A stretch of 64,000 nucleotides of DNA from Medakamo hakoo (lineage: Eukaryota > Chlorophyta > Trebouxiophyceae > Coccomyxaceae). The stretch is from assembly GCA_026636295.1 (NCBI GenBank), contig CP089452.1, positions 186,001 through 250,000 on the forward strand, given 5' to 3'. Positions within the stretch are counted from its first letter, which is position 1; each line of letters opens with the position of its first letter. The notes beneath the pieces were generated by a model. The model worked only from the letters and a program-made list of their open reading frames with translations, was not told the DNA's origin and did not search any database. Shown piece after piece: positions 1 to 11,251 of this stretch. The position numbers and the translations under genes are program-made.

Positions 1-608
1 CCGCCCGCCGTGATGGTGGCGGCAGCAGGCGCCGCGGGCGGGCGGTCGTCGAACGACCCGGCGCGGGAGGGCGGCTGGTTGGCGGCGGGCCCTCCGGCGC
101 CCGGCTGCTGCTGCTGCCCACCGCCCGCGGCGGGCGGAGGCGCGGCCGCGTCGTCCGCCGCCGCGTCGTCGTCGTCATCGTCGTCGTCCATGCCCACAAC
201 AGCGGCCATGGCCCCACCCGAGTCTTCCCCACCAATAGCCGCCGCGACCGCCGGCAAAGCCGGCGCCGGGTGGCGGTGGTGGGGGCGGTGGTGGCGGCCG
301 TGAGGGTCGGCGTCGCCACCACCACCCGCCGCGCCGCCTTCCCCACCGTCCGCGGGCGAGGCCGCCATCGCGTTCTCGCCGCCCGCCGACGCGGCCTGGG
401 CGTGGCTGGCCGCGCCGGCGGCCGGGCCGGCGGGCGGGGACGGGCCGGTGGTGGGCGTCGGCGCGCCTGGAAGGCGGGGGCGGCCGTCCGCGCCACCGCC
501 GCCTCCACCCCGGCCCGGCGTGGTTCCCGTCCCACCCGCCGTCGCCGTGGCGTGCCGGCCGCCGGGCGCGGATAGGCCGGCTAGCAGGGCCGTGTCTTCG
601 GCGGACAT
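1..608 (-). CDS. Unrecognised low-complexity protein, N-terminal part only
   Basis: An open frame of about 202 codons starts at the ATG at 608 (MSAEDTALLAGL) and runs off the left edge of the window. The product is rich in Gly, Ala, Pro and His, with a run of eight Asp near residue 140 and a short Gln run after it. No domain is visible in this part, and no signal or transit peptide is evident. The start lies 46 nt beyond the CMC2 stop on the same strand. Acidic and Gln-rich segments of this kind are common at the ends of nuclear regulatory proteins, but that is only an inference. In DNA this GC-rich an open frame alone is weak evidence. The methionine start with a sensible N terminus and the position just after CMC2 are the main support. 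Confidence 0.45.
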   Translation of the reverse strand, partial: MSAEDTALLAGLSAPGGRHATATAGGTGTTPGRGGGGGGADGRPRLPGAPTPTTGPSPPAGPAAGAASHAQAASAGGENAMAASPADGGEGGAAGGGGDADPHGRHHRPHHRHPAPALPAVAAAIGGEDSGGAMAAVVGMDDDDDDDDAAADDAAAPPPAAGGGQQQQPGAGGPAANQPPSRAGSFDDRPPAAPAAATITAG

Positions 609-654
609 GAGAAGAGGAGGTGGACGGGGGGAGAGGTTGCCGTCAAGGACTCAA

Positions 655-1166
655 TCACTCGGCGGCCGCCGCACGCGCTGCAGCGCGCCGAGCTTCCAGC
701 CGTGCCTTTTCCCGGGCGGCCCGCTCCTTGTTGGCCGCGCTGTGGTGTGGCGTGGTGTGGGTGGTGGGCGGGTGGGCGCGTGTATGTGTGAGCGGAAGGC
801 CCGACTTTCCGCCGACAGTATTCGCGCCGCGCCCATCGCAAAAAAAAGACTCACATGCGCAGCCGCTTCTCCGCCCGGAAACACGCGTCCAGCGCGTGCT
901 TGGCGTCGTTGCACACGCCCCAGAACTTGGCAACCGGGTGGTTGGCGTGGCAGGAGCGCAGGGCGGCGATTTGCTGTTGTGTTTTTTGGGGGGAGGCGAG
1001 CACGCGCATGAGAGCTGGCCGCGCGGTCGTGGTGTGTGTGTGTCGGCCGCGCGGGAGGGTGGGAGGCCGGCGCCGGCCGGCGGCCGGCGTCAAAGCGCGG
1101 CGAGCTCTGAGGAGAATCGCTCACCTTCTCGCACAGCGGGTGGTCGCCCGTCAGGTGCGGGTGCAT
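655..1166 (-). CDS. CMC2: CMC2, twin CX9C cytochrome c oxidase assembly factor
   Basis: Three exons (1166-1125, 973-855, 739-655) encode 81 residues. The start MHPHLTGDHPLCEK matches the conserved start of CMC2 proteins. Two CX9C motifs are visible: one spans intron 1 (Cys 12 to Cys 22) and the second is C-NDAKHALDA-C. This is the coiled-coil-helix fold imported into the mitochondrial intermembrane space by the Mia40 relay. CMC2 is known to act in copper handling and assembly of cytochrome c oxidase. The basic, alanine-rich tail replaces the C terminus seen in animals. Both introns are GT-AG with consistent phases (0 and 2). The length is typical for the family. The identification is secure. 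Confidence 0.9.
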
Positions 1167-1295
1167 GGGACAATGGAAAAAGCAGGAGTCAGGGCCGGCG
1201 TGTCCCCAGACCGTCGCCCCCTCTCTCTCTCTCTTCGCCTGGATGGGCGGGCGAACAAGACAACACAGCGCCACACACACATACACAGCTCGGCT

Positions 1296-3138
1296 TCACT
1301 CCAGCCCCCGCCCCTCCACACTGACGCGCGACCCCCGCGCCGGGCCCGCCCGGCCCCGCTTGGCTAGGGCATCCAGTGCTTTCTCCACTTTTGTTTTGGC
1401 GTTCCCGCCGCCGCCGCCGCCGCCGCCGAACAGCGCGCCCGCCGCGACCGTGGTCGCGCCCAGCCCGGCGTCCGGCTGGCGCACGAAATCCAGGCGCGCC
1501 TGCGTGGGAGGCAGCGCACGGCGCCTGAAGCCGCGGTCGCCAGGGTTCAGGCCCGCCGCCGCGTCTGCGGCCGCCTGCTTGGCGGCCGCGTCGGCCGCGA
1601 CCCGCGCCGCGCGCGCGGCGAGCGCGGCCTCCGCGCGCGCCGCCCGCGCCGCGTCCTCCCCCTCCACGTCCCGGTGCTTCTCCCACACAGGCCGGGCCCA
1701 GGCCGTGACCAGGGCCCGCGCCAGCCGCGTTTCCGTGGGCGACGCCCCCGGCACGCGGGACAGGAGCATGACGGCCTTGCCGACGCCCGACTGGACGAGC
1801 TGCACGCGCCGGTCCGGGTCGGCCGCGTCGACGTTGAGGGTCGTCAGCGCGCGCAGGACGGCTTCGCGGACGCGGGCGGGCGGGAGGACCAGGGGGCCAC
1901 CGCCGTCGCCGTCGCCGCCGTCGCCGCCGCGCCGCCCGCCCTCCTTGGGCGCCGCCTTGGCCGGCTCCAGCCAGGTTTTCAGCAGGCCCAGCACGCCGTT
2001 GTTCAGGTACCACTCCTGCGTCTTGGCCGACGCCATTTGGGCCTCCACCGCCGGCGCCAGGCGCAGGCGGTGGACGGCGGGGCGGCCGTCCTTGGCGGCT
2101 TGGAGGTCGTCCTCGGCCGCGGCTTCCATGCGGGCCAGGAAGTCGGACGCGGCCGTGAGTTCGGCGGACGTCAGCCCGCCGCGCCCGCCGCGCCCGCGCC
2201 GGCCGCCGCCTTTCTTGCCGCCCTTGAACAGGGCTTCGAATTCCGCGTCTTCCTCCATGCCCGTGGACGGCGTGGGCGAGCCGCCGCGGTCGCCCCCGCC
2301 GTCCGAGTAGTACCCCGCCGCCGGCTCCGCGCCCTCGTCGTCGATGAACGCGTCGTCCTCGGCCGTGCGCGGCGCGACGTCCGGCTCGTCTTCCGAGGCG
2401 GACCCGCCCTCGTCGTCGCCGTCCGGGCGGGGTGGCCGAGCCTGCGGTTCCTCGGCCGCTGGTTTGGGCTCGCGCCGAGGGCGCCGGGGCGGTTCGGGCG
2501 CGGGCGCCTGCTTCTTCTTCTTTTTCTTCTTGGGCGCGGCGGCGTCGGCCGACCCTGGCGCGGGCACCGGCAGCCCGGCCGCCAGGGCCGCCGCCGCGGC
2601 TTTGGCCTCACGCTTGCGCCGGGCCTTTTCAGCTTTGCGCCGCGCCTTTTCGTCGGCCGAGTCGGCCTCGGAATCGGCGCCGGCGTCGCTGCCGGGCGTG
2701 CGGGCACGCTTCTGGGGCGGGCGGGCGGCGCCGCCGTCGTCGCGGCCGTCTCCACCCGCGTCCTCCGCCGCCGCTTCGGCTTCCGCCCGCTTCCGCGCGG
2801 CCAGCTGGGCCAGGCGGGCCTTCATGTCCAGGGCTGGCGGGGGTGAGGCGGCAGGAGGGTCGGCGGGTGGCGGGGCCGCGGGCGCGGCCTGAGATTGGTG
2901 TGTGGGTTTTCGGTGCGGTGTGTTGAGAGGGCCAGGGTGGTTGAGAGAGCAGGCTGTGCGCGTGCGTGTGGCGCACACGCGGTCCCGCCTGGTGCGGTCA
3001 TAAGCGTGGGAGGGCAGGGGATCGCGGCGCGGCCGTGCGGGGAGAGAGCGCGGTGCGAGCGCTGGCAATGGAAAGCGGCCGCACAAAAAAACGCCGCCAG
3101 CGCGACGGCAAAGATAAACCCACCTCGCCGTCCGACAT
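1296..3138 (-). CDS. IWS1: IWS1/SPN1, transcription elongation factor
   Basis: Exon 1 (3138-3124) encodes only MSDGE. A 235-nt intron separates it from exon 2 (2888-1296), giving about 535 residues. The N-terminal half is charged and disordered, with Lys/Arg runs and acidic blocks. From about residue 255 to 410 comes the conserved IWS1 core, a TFIIS N-terminal-like helical bundle, with recognisable signatures such as the segment WYLNNGVLGLLKTWLEP. The end, VSVEGRGLE, resembles the conserved end of plant IWS1 proteins. IWS1 binds Spt6 and RNA polymerase II and acts in elongation and mRNA export in the nucleus. The first exon was chosen because its ATG sits in a good context and its donor joins in frame. 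An in-frame Met at 2825 is an alternative start. Confidence 0.87.
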
Positions 3139-3668
3139 GGTGGCGAGAGCCTGGTGCTGGCCTGAGGCCGCTGGGGGTGGGAACGCGGACCGCGGGGTTT
3201 TGAGCGGGGCGTGCGAGAGGAGGCACCGCCCCGTGTTTGCAGAGTGAACGCCGCACAGACCAAAAGCTCGGATGGATGGATGGATGGACGGGGGGACGGC
3301 ATGGAAAAAGGCGGCGCGGCCCGGTCTAACAAACCCAAAAATCAGGGGCGTACAAGGGGGTGGCGGTGCGTGCAGCACGAACCAAGACCGAGGCGAGGGC
3401 GCGGGCGGGAGGACGGGCACCGGAGGGCGCGGGTGGAGGCGGGGTGGGGGTGGCACGCCCACCCCCGCCGCCGCCGCCGCTACCCTCTCCCCCGTGCGGG
3501 GCCATCCACCCGCCCCACCCTCGCTCCAGTGCGCCGGGCACGCACGCACACGACCCCGCCCTTGCACACCCCGCCCAACAAATCAAAACCTCCAGGGGGG
3601 ACGGAATGCAAAAAACAAAAAAAAGAAAACGGCCAAACCAAAAATGGAAGAAAAATCTCGCGGGGCTC
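3139..3668. other. Intergenic, IWS1 to Mpv17-family gene
   Basis: This 530-nt gap holds the 5' region of IWS1 and the 3' end of the next minus-strand gene. It contains a short GGAT tandem (about 3272-3288) and A-rich runs near 3600-3655, but no convincing gene. Confidence 0.5.
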
Positions 3669-5210
3669 TCACGCGGGCCCGCCCACGCTGCCCTCTCCAC
3701 CGCCGACCACGCCTTCCGGCAGCTCGCACGACGGCGGCACGGGCGGCGGCAGCAGCGACGCCACTCCGTCCGCGCCGTCGCCGCCTTCCTCGGCCGCCGC
3801 CACCCACACCTCGGCCGGGGCGGAGGCTGCCCCCGCCGCGGCGGCCGCGTCGGCCGCGACGGCCGCGCGGCCGACGCCCGCCGCCCGGCGCGCCGCCGCC
3901 GCCCGCCGCGTGTCCGCGTACGCGCCCAGGGCGGTGACCCAGCCCAGCTCCGCCAGGGCCGCGAAGGCGACGCGGTGGGGCAGGGGGACGCACCCAAAGG
4001 TCACCAGGCCGACCGCCGGCCAGACCCGCCACCCCGCCCGCAGCACGTCCCACCACCCGTTGGCCACGGCCGCGCCCACGCCGCGCGGGCCGCCGGCGCC
4101 GCCGCGCAGGGCGGCCAGGGCGCCCAGGTACGCCGCCGTCCAGGCGCCCGCGAAGAGCGTCTGGTCGACGCCCACCTTGAAGAGCAGCGCCCACCACGCG
4201 TCGCCGCCCTGGAAGCCGGGCGTGACGTACACGAACCGGTCCAGCCCCTCGTAGAACGCGCCCGCGGCGGGGGCCCAGAGCGCGGCGCCCAGGAGCGCGG
4301 ACCGCCCCGTTCTGAAGGCGTCGACGTCCGTCAGGCCCCGGCCCTCAAAGGCTTGGGCGGTCGCGTCGCCCAGCAGGTAGGTCAGCCCCGCGAGCGCCGC
4401 GTTGAACGCGCCCGGGTGGGCGGACAGCGCGGCGGAGTAGGCGGCCCACGCCGCAGACGGCGCGGACAGCAGGTCGACGAGGGGCGACGCGCCGGGCGGG
4501 GCGGCCGCCGCGGCGGCGGACGCGGTGGCCGCGACGCCGGCCAGGGGGCCGCCCTCACCCGACAAGCTCGCAAACAGCCCCGCGCCGGCCACGACGGCCG
4601 CGGCGGCGAGGACGGACGCGTTGGCGGCGAAGGACAGGGCGCGCAGTTCGGCGGGCCCGTCGGCCAGCCAGCGCAGGAGCAGCGGCCGGCCGCCGTGCCA
4701 GGTCGCCCGCTCGTCGTCGTCGTCTTCGTCGTCCGCGCCCGCGCGCTCGAGCGCGGGCGAGGTGGCAGCGCGCGCCGCGGCCGTGGTGTCGCCCGTCGGC
4801 GCGCGCACAGGCGGCTCAGGCGCCGGGCGCCCGGCCGTGAACCCGGTGTCCTCGCTCACCAACGGTGCCAGGACACCGGGCACAGCCGCCGCCGCGGCCG
4901 CGCCCGCGGCGACGGCGCTCCTGGCCGGCGGGCCGGCGACCGGCGCAGAAATGGGTGTGGGCGGGAAGGGACTGGTGGACGGCGCACCGCTCCCACCCGC
5001 GTCCGCGGGCCCACCCGTCCGCGTGGCCACGTCCGCGCCTCGCGGGGAGGCTGCGCGCGGGGGACGGAGGAGGCCGCGAGTGCGTGCGCGGCCGCGCAGG
5101 GCAGAGGGTGAGGGCGACGCGGGCGTGGCCGCGCACCGCCCGGAAAAGCCCGCGGGAGCTGCACGTGCCGCGGCCCCCGCCGCCCGCGGCGAGGGCGCGG
5201 GAGGGCGCAT
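3669..5210 (-). CDS. Mpv17/PMP22-family membrane protein, probably organelle targeted
   Basis: A single-exon frame of 513 residues. The first 200 residues are Ala/Pro/Arg rich and look like a plastid or mitochondrial targeting extension with a spacer. The Mpv17/PMP22 core lies at about residues 256-435: AALSAHPGAFNAALAGLTY, then LLGDATAQAFEG, a central FYEGLDRF, and the family hallmark WRVWPAVGLVTFGCVPL followed by the Arg and Trp of the last helix. These proteins have about four membrane segments and sit in peroxisomal, mitochondrial or plastid membranes, where they may form small channels. The core is normal but the whole protein is about twice the usual length because of the extensions. 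The start at 5210 faces the PDHB gene across a 248-bp divergent gap. Confidence 0.8.
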   Translation of the reverse strand: MRPPAPSPRAAGAAARAAPAGFSGRCAATPASPSPSALRGRARTRGLLRPPRAASPRGADVATRTGGPADAGGSGAPSTSPFPPTPISAPVAGPPARSAVAAGAAAAAAVPGVLAPLVSEDTGFTAGRPAPEPPVRAPTGDTTAAARAATSPALERAGADDEDDDDERATWHGGRPLLLRWLADGPAELRALSFAANASVLAAAAVVAGAGLFASLSGEGGPLAGVAATASAAAAAAPPGASPLVDLLSAPSAAWAAYSAALSAHPGAFNAALAGLTYLLGDATAQAFEGRGLTDVDAFRTGRSALLGAALWAPAAGAFYEGLDRFVYVTPGFQGGDAWWALLFKVGVDQTLFAGAWTAAYLGALAALRGGAGGPRGVGAAVANGWWDVLRAGWRVWPAVGLVTFGCVPLPHRVAFAALAELGWVTALGAYADTRRAAAARRAAGVGRAAVAADAAAAAGAASAPAEVWVAAAEEGGDGADGVASLLPPPVPPSCELPEGVVGGGEGSVGGPA

Positions 5211-5458
5211 TTGGTGTGCGCGTGTGCGCGTGTGAGAGAGCGGCGGGGAGCTCTCTCACAGCACGAGCGCGGCCGCGCTGTGACGCGCAATTTGTGCGCC
5301 CCCCTCCTCTCGAGAAAGGGTAGCGGCAGAGTGAGACAGCGCGGCCGCGAGGCGCTGCGCGCTCCGCCACCGACCACCCACTCCTCCCTTGTTCCTCAAT
5401 TTTCGCCCCTCCGCGGCCTGCAGACGACGCGCGTGAAAAAACACCACACATTCCAACC
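5211..5458. promoter_or_regulatory. Divergent promoter region, Mpv17-family gene and PDHB
   Basis: This 248-bp interval separates two divergent starts and must carry both 5' leaders and promoters. It holds a CpG-rich stretch and a short A/T patch just before the PDHB start. No known motif can be assigned with confidence. Confidence 0.4.
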
Positions 5459-7311
5459 ATGGCTGCCATGCACCTGCGGGCGTCCATGATCGCCGGGCCC
5501 GCGCCCCGCGTGGCCGGGCGGGCGACGGGTGAGTTTTTGTGGCGGGGCAGAGGAGGCCAGTGCTTTTTTTGTGCGGGCGGCGGCGAGGGAGAGACGGCGT
5601 GTGGCGGGTCTGGCGCCCGGCGCCTGGGCGTCCGCCCCCGCGCATTGTGGACTGGGATGTCTGGGCCATGCGCACGCGCGTCGTCTCCGGCCCTCGTCAC
5701 CGGCTGCCCGTGCAAACACGCCGCCGGAGCTGCGTGAGGGCGCGCGGCCCGCCGCTGGCCGCTCGCGCGCGGCGGGGCGAGGCCGGGCCGGGCTGGCTGG
5801 GCCGGGCTTTCGCCTGGCCGCGGTGCAACCCGCATTGGGCATGGCCCGGTGGTGGCTTGACTTTGGTCTGGGCGTGGAGGGGGTGAGTGTTCCCTCTGCA
5901 CGCCCACGGCCCGCCCCCCCGACCGAAATGCGGGCGGCGGGGCGTGCCTGCGGGCCGTTCGCGGCCTCTCGCGGGGCCGCTCGATCGGGCGTGGGCGGGC
6001 GGGCTGGCAATCGCCGGCCCACCGGGACGGCGTGCTTTTCATCGCACACGCAATCAGAGCGCCTTGGCTGCCCGTTAAGAGTGGAGTTTAGGGAGCTGGG
6101 AAGCGAAGGTCATCGGACCTGGGGCGGGCGAAAGGGCGAGGGGGAGGGCGCGCCGCGGCGCGCGGCCGCGCTCGCGGGCCCCCTCCACGGCCGCGCTTCC
6201 CCTCTTTCCCATCCCCGCCCACCCACCACCCCCACGTCCCCCACTCCACCCCCACACAGCCCGCGCCGCCGCTCCCACCCCCCGCCGCGCCTCCGCGTCC
6301 GGCCCCGCCCGCGCCGAGCCCAAGAAAGAAAAGATGATGTGGGAGGCCCTGCGCGAGGCGGTGGACGAGGAGATGGAGCGCGACCCGACCGTCTGCCTCA
6401 TGGGCGAGGACGTCGGCCACTACGGCGGCTCGTACAAGGTCACGTACGACCTGCACAAGAAGTACGGGGACATGCGCCTGCTGGACACGCCCATCTGCGA
6501 GAACGGGTTCATGGGCATGGGCATCGGCGCGGCCATGACGGGTCTGCGCGTCGTCATCGAGGGCATGAACATGGGCTTCCTGCTGCTCGCGTACAACCAG
6601 ATCTCCAACAACGCGGGCATGCTGCACTACACGTCCGGCGGCCAGTTCAAGGTGCCCGTCGTCATCCGGGGGCCGGGCGGCGTCGGCCGCCAGCTGGGCG
6701 CCGAGCACTCGCAGCGCCTGGAATCGTACTTCCAGTCCATCCCGGGCGTGCAGCTGGTCGCGTGCTCGACGGTGGCGAACGCGAAAGGCCTGTTGAAGGC
6801 GGCCATCCGGTCGGACAACCCCGTCATTTTCTTCGAGCACGTCCTGCTGTACAACGTCAAGGGCGAGACGGTGCCGGGCGACTACTGCCAGCCCCTGGAA
6901 CGGGCGGAGCTGGTGCGGGAGGGCACCGACGTCTCCATTTTCTGCTACTCGCGCATGCGGTACGTCGTCATGCAGGCCGTCGCCGCGCTGGAGGCCCAGG
7001 GCTACAACCCGGAGGTCATCGACCTCATCTCGCTGAAGCCGTTCGACATGGAGACGATCGCCCGGTCCGTCAAGAAGACGCGCAAGGCCATCATCGTGGA
7101 GGAGTGCATGAAGACCGGGGGGATCGGCGCGTCCCTGTCCGCCCAGATCTCGGAGTCGCTGTTCGACGACCTGGACCACCAGGTCGTCCGCCTGTCGTCC
7201 CAGGACGTGCCGACCGCGTACGCGCACGAGCTGGAGGCGGCGACGATCGTGCAGCCCGAGCAAGTGGTGGCGGCGGTGCAGAAGGTGTGCGGGTCGCTCG
7301 TGGCGGCTTGA
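5459..7311 (+). CDS. PDHB: Pyruvate dehydrogenase E1 component subunit beta, plastid type
   Basis: Exon 1 (5459-5528) and exon 2 (6260-7311) encode 373 residues. The first 48 or so residues are Ala/Arg/Ser rich with almost no acidic residues, as expected for a plastid transit peptide. The mature part begins near [15 protein letters not shown]. The E1 beta signature [15 protein letters not shown] and the later [17 protein letters not shown] are intact, and the protein ends at the expected place. With E1 alpha this subunit forms the thiamine diphosphate-dependent component that makes acetyl-CoA from pyruvate for fatty acid synthesis. Sequence style is that of plastid rather than mitochondrial E1 beta. 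Intron 1 is 731 nt and joins in phase 1. A long GT microsatellite follows the stop. Confidence 0.95.
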
Positions 7312-7372
7312 AGAGGTGTGGGGGGGGGAGAGCGATGGAGCTGAGAGATGGAGCGCGGGGACGAGAGCGAGA

Positions 7373-7431
<59 letters not shown>

Positions 7432-7638
7432 AAACCGACAGCGGCCGGGGCGATGAGACCGCCTCATTCTTTTTTCATTCGATGGAGGGGAGGTTCAGCT
7501 AGCTGGAGCACGGCAGCCACTCCGTGTCTCTCGCGCTCGGGGCGCGCGCCAAAAAAAAAAAAAAAAAGCCGCGCCGCGCGGAAGGAGGGGAAGCCTCCTC
7601 TCCCTCCTTCCCACCCCGCCCGCGGAACGACCCTCGCA
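7312..7638. other. Intergenic, PDHB to sphingosine kinase
   Basis: This 327-nt gap holds the PDHB 3' end, a GT microsatellite (7377-7429), an A tract near 7551-7567 and the leader of the next gene. An apparent upstream ATG frame that runs through the repeat is not credible as the gene start. Confidence 0.5.
7377..7429. repeat. GT dinucleotide microsatellite
   Basis: About 26 uninterrupted GT units in the 3' flank of PDHB. It creates a spurious poly-Cys/Val open frame. Confidence 0.95.
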
Positions 7639-9270
7639 ATGTCCACCGCCAGCGGCGCGACGGCCGCACCCCTGCTCGCCGCGTTCAGCTCGGCCGAGTC
7701 GGGCGGAATCGGCGCGCCAGCGCTCGCGACCCTGCCCCTCACGGCCGGCTGGGCCGTCCTTCACGCCGACGGCGGCGCCTCCTTCCTTCCTTCCGGCCCG
7801 GCCACCCGCGGCTGCTGTGGGCTGCGGTCATCGTCTCGACCCTGGCACGCCCCCGCGTCCACGCTCGTCGGCGTGGAAGAGGTCGACGGCGGCGGGTTTC
7901 GCTTTGTCGCCGCCCGGCCCGTCGGCCGCGACCTCACGTCCCTGGGCGGCCGGCGCCGGGCCGTCGACAAAAGCCCGGTGTTGACGCCCTCATCCTCACC
8001 AGCCGACTCCTTCATGGCGTCCGTCCGGTCCGCTGTGACGCGGGACGGGTGGGCGCTGCGCCCGCTGGCCGTGCTGGCCGTCCTCAACCCTGCGAGTGGC
8101 CCGAGGCGGAGAGCGTCGCGCGTGTGGCAGAGGACGGTCGCCCCTCTCCTGGCCGCGGCGGGGATTCGCTCCACCGCCATCGTGACGACCCACCCGGGCC
8201 ACGCCGCTTCTTTAGCCGAAACCGCGTCGCCCTCAACCTACGGCGCCCTGGCCGGCGTCGGCGGGGATGGGACGGCCGCGGAACTGGTGGACGGGTTGAT
8301 GCGCCGCCCGGACTGGAAGGCGGCGGCCGCCGCCCTGCCCCTCTCCCAAATCCCTGCGGGATCCGGCAATGCCCTCGCCGCCAACGCGGGCACGCCCGGC
8401 TGTGCTGTGGCCGCGGCGTTCGCGTTGGTGAAAGGCGTCGCGGCGCCGCTCGACGTCGGCGTCGCGGTCGAAGGGTGCACTGCCCGCCGCACGCACGCCT
8501 TCTTGTCGCTGTCCACGGGTTTAGTCGCCAATGCGGACGTGGGCACGGACCATTTACGGTGCCTGGGTCCCATTAGGTTTACACTCGGCGCGGTGTGGGT
8601 GAGTGTTTTGGGGCGGGGTGCGCGCGCGCAAGGGTGGGAGGGTGGTTGAGAAAAACGCGTCTCTCACGCCACCGCCCCCACACCCCGCTCACAGGAAGCC
8701 TTGCGCCGCCGCGCCCACCCCATGGACGTGTGGATCGTGCCGCCGGATGAGGCCCCCCCCGAAGACACGCCGGCCGCCACCCCCGCCAAGCCAGGCCCGC
8801 CCGCGCCGCTGGTTGAAGCGCTCGCCGCGTCGGGCGCGCTGGACGAGCCTTTGCCGCCGTCGTCGTCGTCCACCCCCGCCCTCCCGCCACTGCCGAGTCC
8901 CTGGCGCCACCTGCCCACGGCTGGCGGCGTCTCCATGCTGGTGGCGTGCAACCTGCCGCTGCTCGACGCGTCGACCCACATGGCGCCGGGCGCCGGGCGG
9001 GCGAGCGGGTGCCTGGAAGTCGTGTCCGCGCCCGGCGGGCTGTCCTGGGGCACGGCGCTGTCGCTGTTGGTGGGCGTTGAATCCGGCGCGCACGTCAAGC
9101 ACTGCGCCGTCACCTGCACGCCCGCGGTGGCTGTGCTCATCCGCCCGCTCGACGGCGGCAAGTCGACGTCGCTGGCCCTGGACGGAGAGCGGGTGGGCAG
9201 GGCGGGCGAGGCGGCTGCCTGCGCCTTGGAGTGCGTGCCGGGCGCGGCGCGCGTGATTGTGTTGAAGTGA
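7639..9270 (+). CDS. SPHK: Sphingosine (long-chain base) kinase
   Basis: Two exons (7639-8598 and 8695-9270, joined in phase 0) encode 511 residues. The diacylglycerol-kinase catalytic fold starts near residue 142 with AVLNPASGP. The nucleotide loop GGDGT is at about 208-212, followed by IPAGSGNALAANAG at 238-251, which is the signature of sphingosine kinases rather than of diacylglycerol kinases. The region FLSLSTGLVANADVGTDHLR and the following RFTLGAVW match the C5 region of the family. The enzyme would phosphorylate sphingoid bases to signalling lipids. The first 120 residues have no clear domain, and a Pro/Ala-rich insert follows the intron. The ATG at 7639 was chosen over an upstream frame that begins inside a microsatellite. 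Confidence 0.88.
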
Positions 9271-9409
9271 GTGTGAAGTCTAGGCAGGTGTAGAACGAGA
9301 CAGAGACGGCCGTGCGTACCAACCAGAGCAGCGCGCGGAGCGCATCATTGAAAGAGCCGTTTGCACTTTTTCCCCACCAACCCCCCCCCCTCTCTCTCTC
9401 TCTCTCCCA

Positions 9410-10705
9410 TTACGCCTGCGCACTCCCGCCCTCTCCTCCCTCCTCCCCGCCCGCCGGCCGCGCCTCCAGGTCCAGCTCCTTCCCCGTGATGCGGGTGTAC
9501 ATGTCCAGGACGTCGTCGATCGTCGACTCGAAGTGCGAGGTCGCGTCGTAGCCCCGGCTGATGAACGCGCGCGAGGCCGTCCCATCGTCGGCCGGCGCGC
9601 GCACGTCCGTCACCCACACCGCCTGTTCCTCGATGGCGCCCAGGAGGGCCAGGCCAGGCGCCAGCTCGGCTTCGGGGGAGTCCGTCTCCACCGTCGTCGA
9701 CACAAAGGCCAGCCACTTGCCCTTGGGCGACACGCAGTGCGCGGCGGAGCAGCAAAAGACGTAGATGTCGTTGTGGCGCCCCGTCTGTTTCTGGGGCAGG
9801 ATGATCTGGGTGGACGCCGCGTCCGCCGTGCCGGGGATGGGGTGGGACAGGATGCAGGCGGCCCGGACGACGCGGGAGACCAGGGCCGTCTGGTCCGGGA
9901 AGTAGGACGGGTCGCCGACCACCAGGGGCGCGCGCGCGGTGCCGTGCTCCGTCGTCACGCCGACGGCCTTGCCGTCCTCCCACACGACCGCCGCGCCCGC
10001 TTGGCCCAGCATGTACGTGCCGCCGTGGACGGCGGCCAGGCGGGCGAACGCCTGGGGCAGCTCGCCCAGGCCGTACAGCGGGTAGATGTACGGCGAGCGC
10101 GTGCCCGCAAAGCGGTGCAGGGAGTCGTTGTACAGCTGGATGCGCAGCACCGTGTCCAGGGCCGGCCTGTTGAGGTAGGTGTCGTCCGTGTGCAGGGCCA
10201 GACCGTGGCCGATGAAGTCGACGGTGGCGGGGTCCAGGCCAAAGTCCGCGTACAGGGCGCCCGTGGGCAGGCGCTTCAGGTCGCGCCCGCAGTGCGTGCG
10301 CGGGTCGTCCAGCTTGAAGTCTTGGACGTAGATGAAGAAGGACCGGGCCCGCCGCTTTTCGAAGAGGCCCATGAGCGGGGAGCGCAGCGCTTCCATGTCC
10401 GTGGCGGGGACGCGCTCCACGCGGCCCCGGTTCAGGACGAACGAGCCGTCGACGGCCTTGAATTCAAGGTAGCGCGTCACGCCCGTGCGCACGAGCGTCT
10501 GCGTCAGCTTGCCGCCGCCCATGATGAATTTGGGGACGAGGTCGATGTTGTAGTCGCGGGACGGGCCGAGGCCGGGCGGCGGGGTGGGGTTGGACGGGTG
10601 GAAGCGCTCGAAAAACTGGCGTCGGGCGGGGGGGGGAGAGTGGTGGTGGGGACACAGGGGAGGGGGGAGGGTGTGTGGGAGGTGTGTGGTCGGAGGAGGG
10701 GGAGA

Positions 10706-10737
<32 letters not shown>

Positions 10738-11251
10738 GAAGTTTGGCGCTCCCCCCGCCCGCACACCAATCTCACCTGGTTCAGGTTTAGGGACGCCGCC
10801 TCGCCGCCGTAGTAGCCGTTGCGGTCGATGTGGAGGACCTGCGATGGAGGCGGGCGTGGGGGGAGGAGAGGGGGGGGGAGAGGTTCATATGGCAGGACAG
10901 CGAGCGCGCGCGGGTGGTCGGTCGGGCGCCCATAACGGGCCGTTTCCTTTTCACGCGGGCGGTTTCCAGGCGCTTGCGGACGTCTTCACGCGGTGCGGCT
11001 CCCCCACAGTCCCAGGCCTCGTCTCGCGAATGCGCATGCGAGGCGGTGGGACCAGGCGTCGCCGTCTGCGTCCGCACGCGCCGTGCGACGCAGGGCGAGC
11101 GGACCGATGCCGACACGCCGCGAGGACTGCAAAAAACCTCCCGCCCACCCCACCCAGCACACACCTTGAGCCCGTCGCACGACAGCAGGCCGGAGATGAT
11201 GCATTCCTTGAGGCCCGTGCCCAGGACGATGGCGTCGTACGACTCCTCCAT
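9410..11251 (-). CDS. GDI: Rab GDP dissociation inhibitor (GDI)
   Basis: Three exons (11251-11165, 10838-10776, 10615-9410) encode 451 residues, the usual GDI length. The start MEESYDAIVLGTGLKECIIS and the second exon VLHIDRNGYYGG form the conserved FAD-like fold of the GDI/REP family. Exon 3 carries the Rab-binding stretch IMGGGKLTQTLVRTGVTRYL. GDI extracts prenylated Rab GTPases from membranes in the GDP form and recycles them in the cytosol. Family-level conservation is high throughout, so the intron positions are well supported. Intron 2 contains an uninterrupted run of about 29 G on the plus strand (10707-10735). The last 15 or so residues are Glu/Gly rich. Confidence 0.94.
10707..10735. 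repeat. Poly-G tract (29 nt) in GDI intron 2
   Basis: An uninterrupted run of 29 G on the plus strand, read as poly-C in the GDI transcript. It is close to the branch and acceptor side of the intron, so it may serve as an extreme pyrimidine tract. Confidence 0.9.

Noticed and set aside
7348-7638. Upstream ATG extension of the sphingosine kinase frame
   Set aside because: It reads through a GT microsatellite and a poly-A tract, giving Cys-Val and Lys runs. The ATG at 7639 gives a sensible N terminus.
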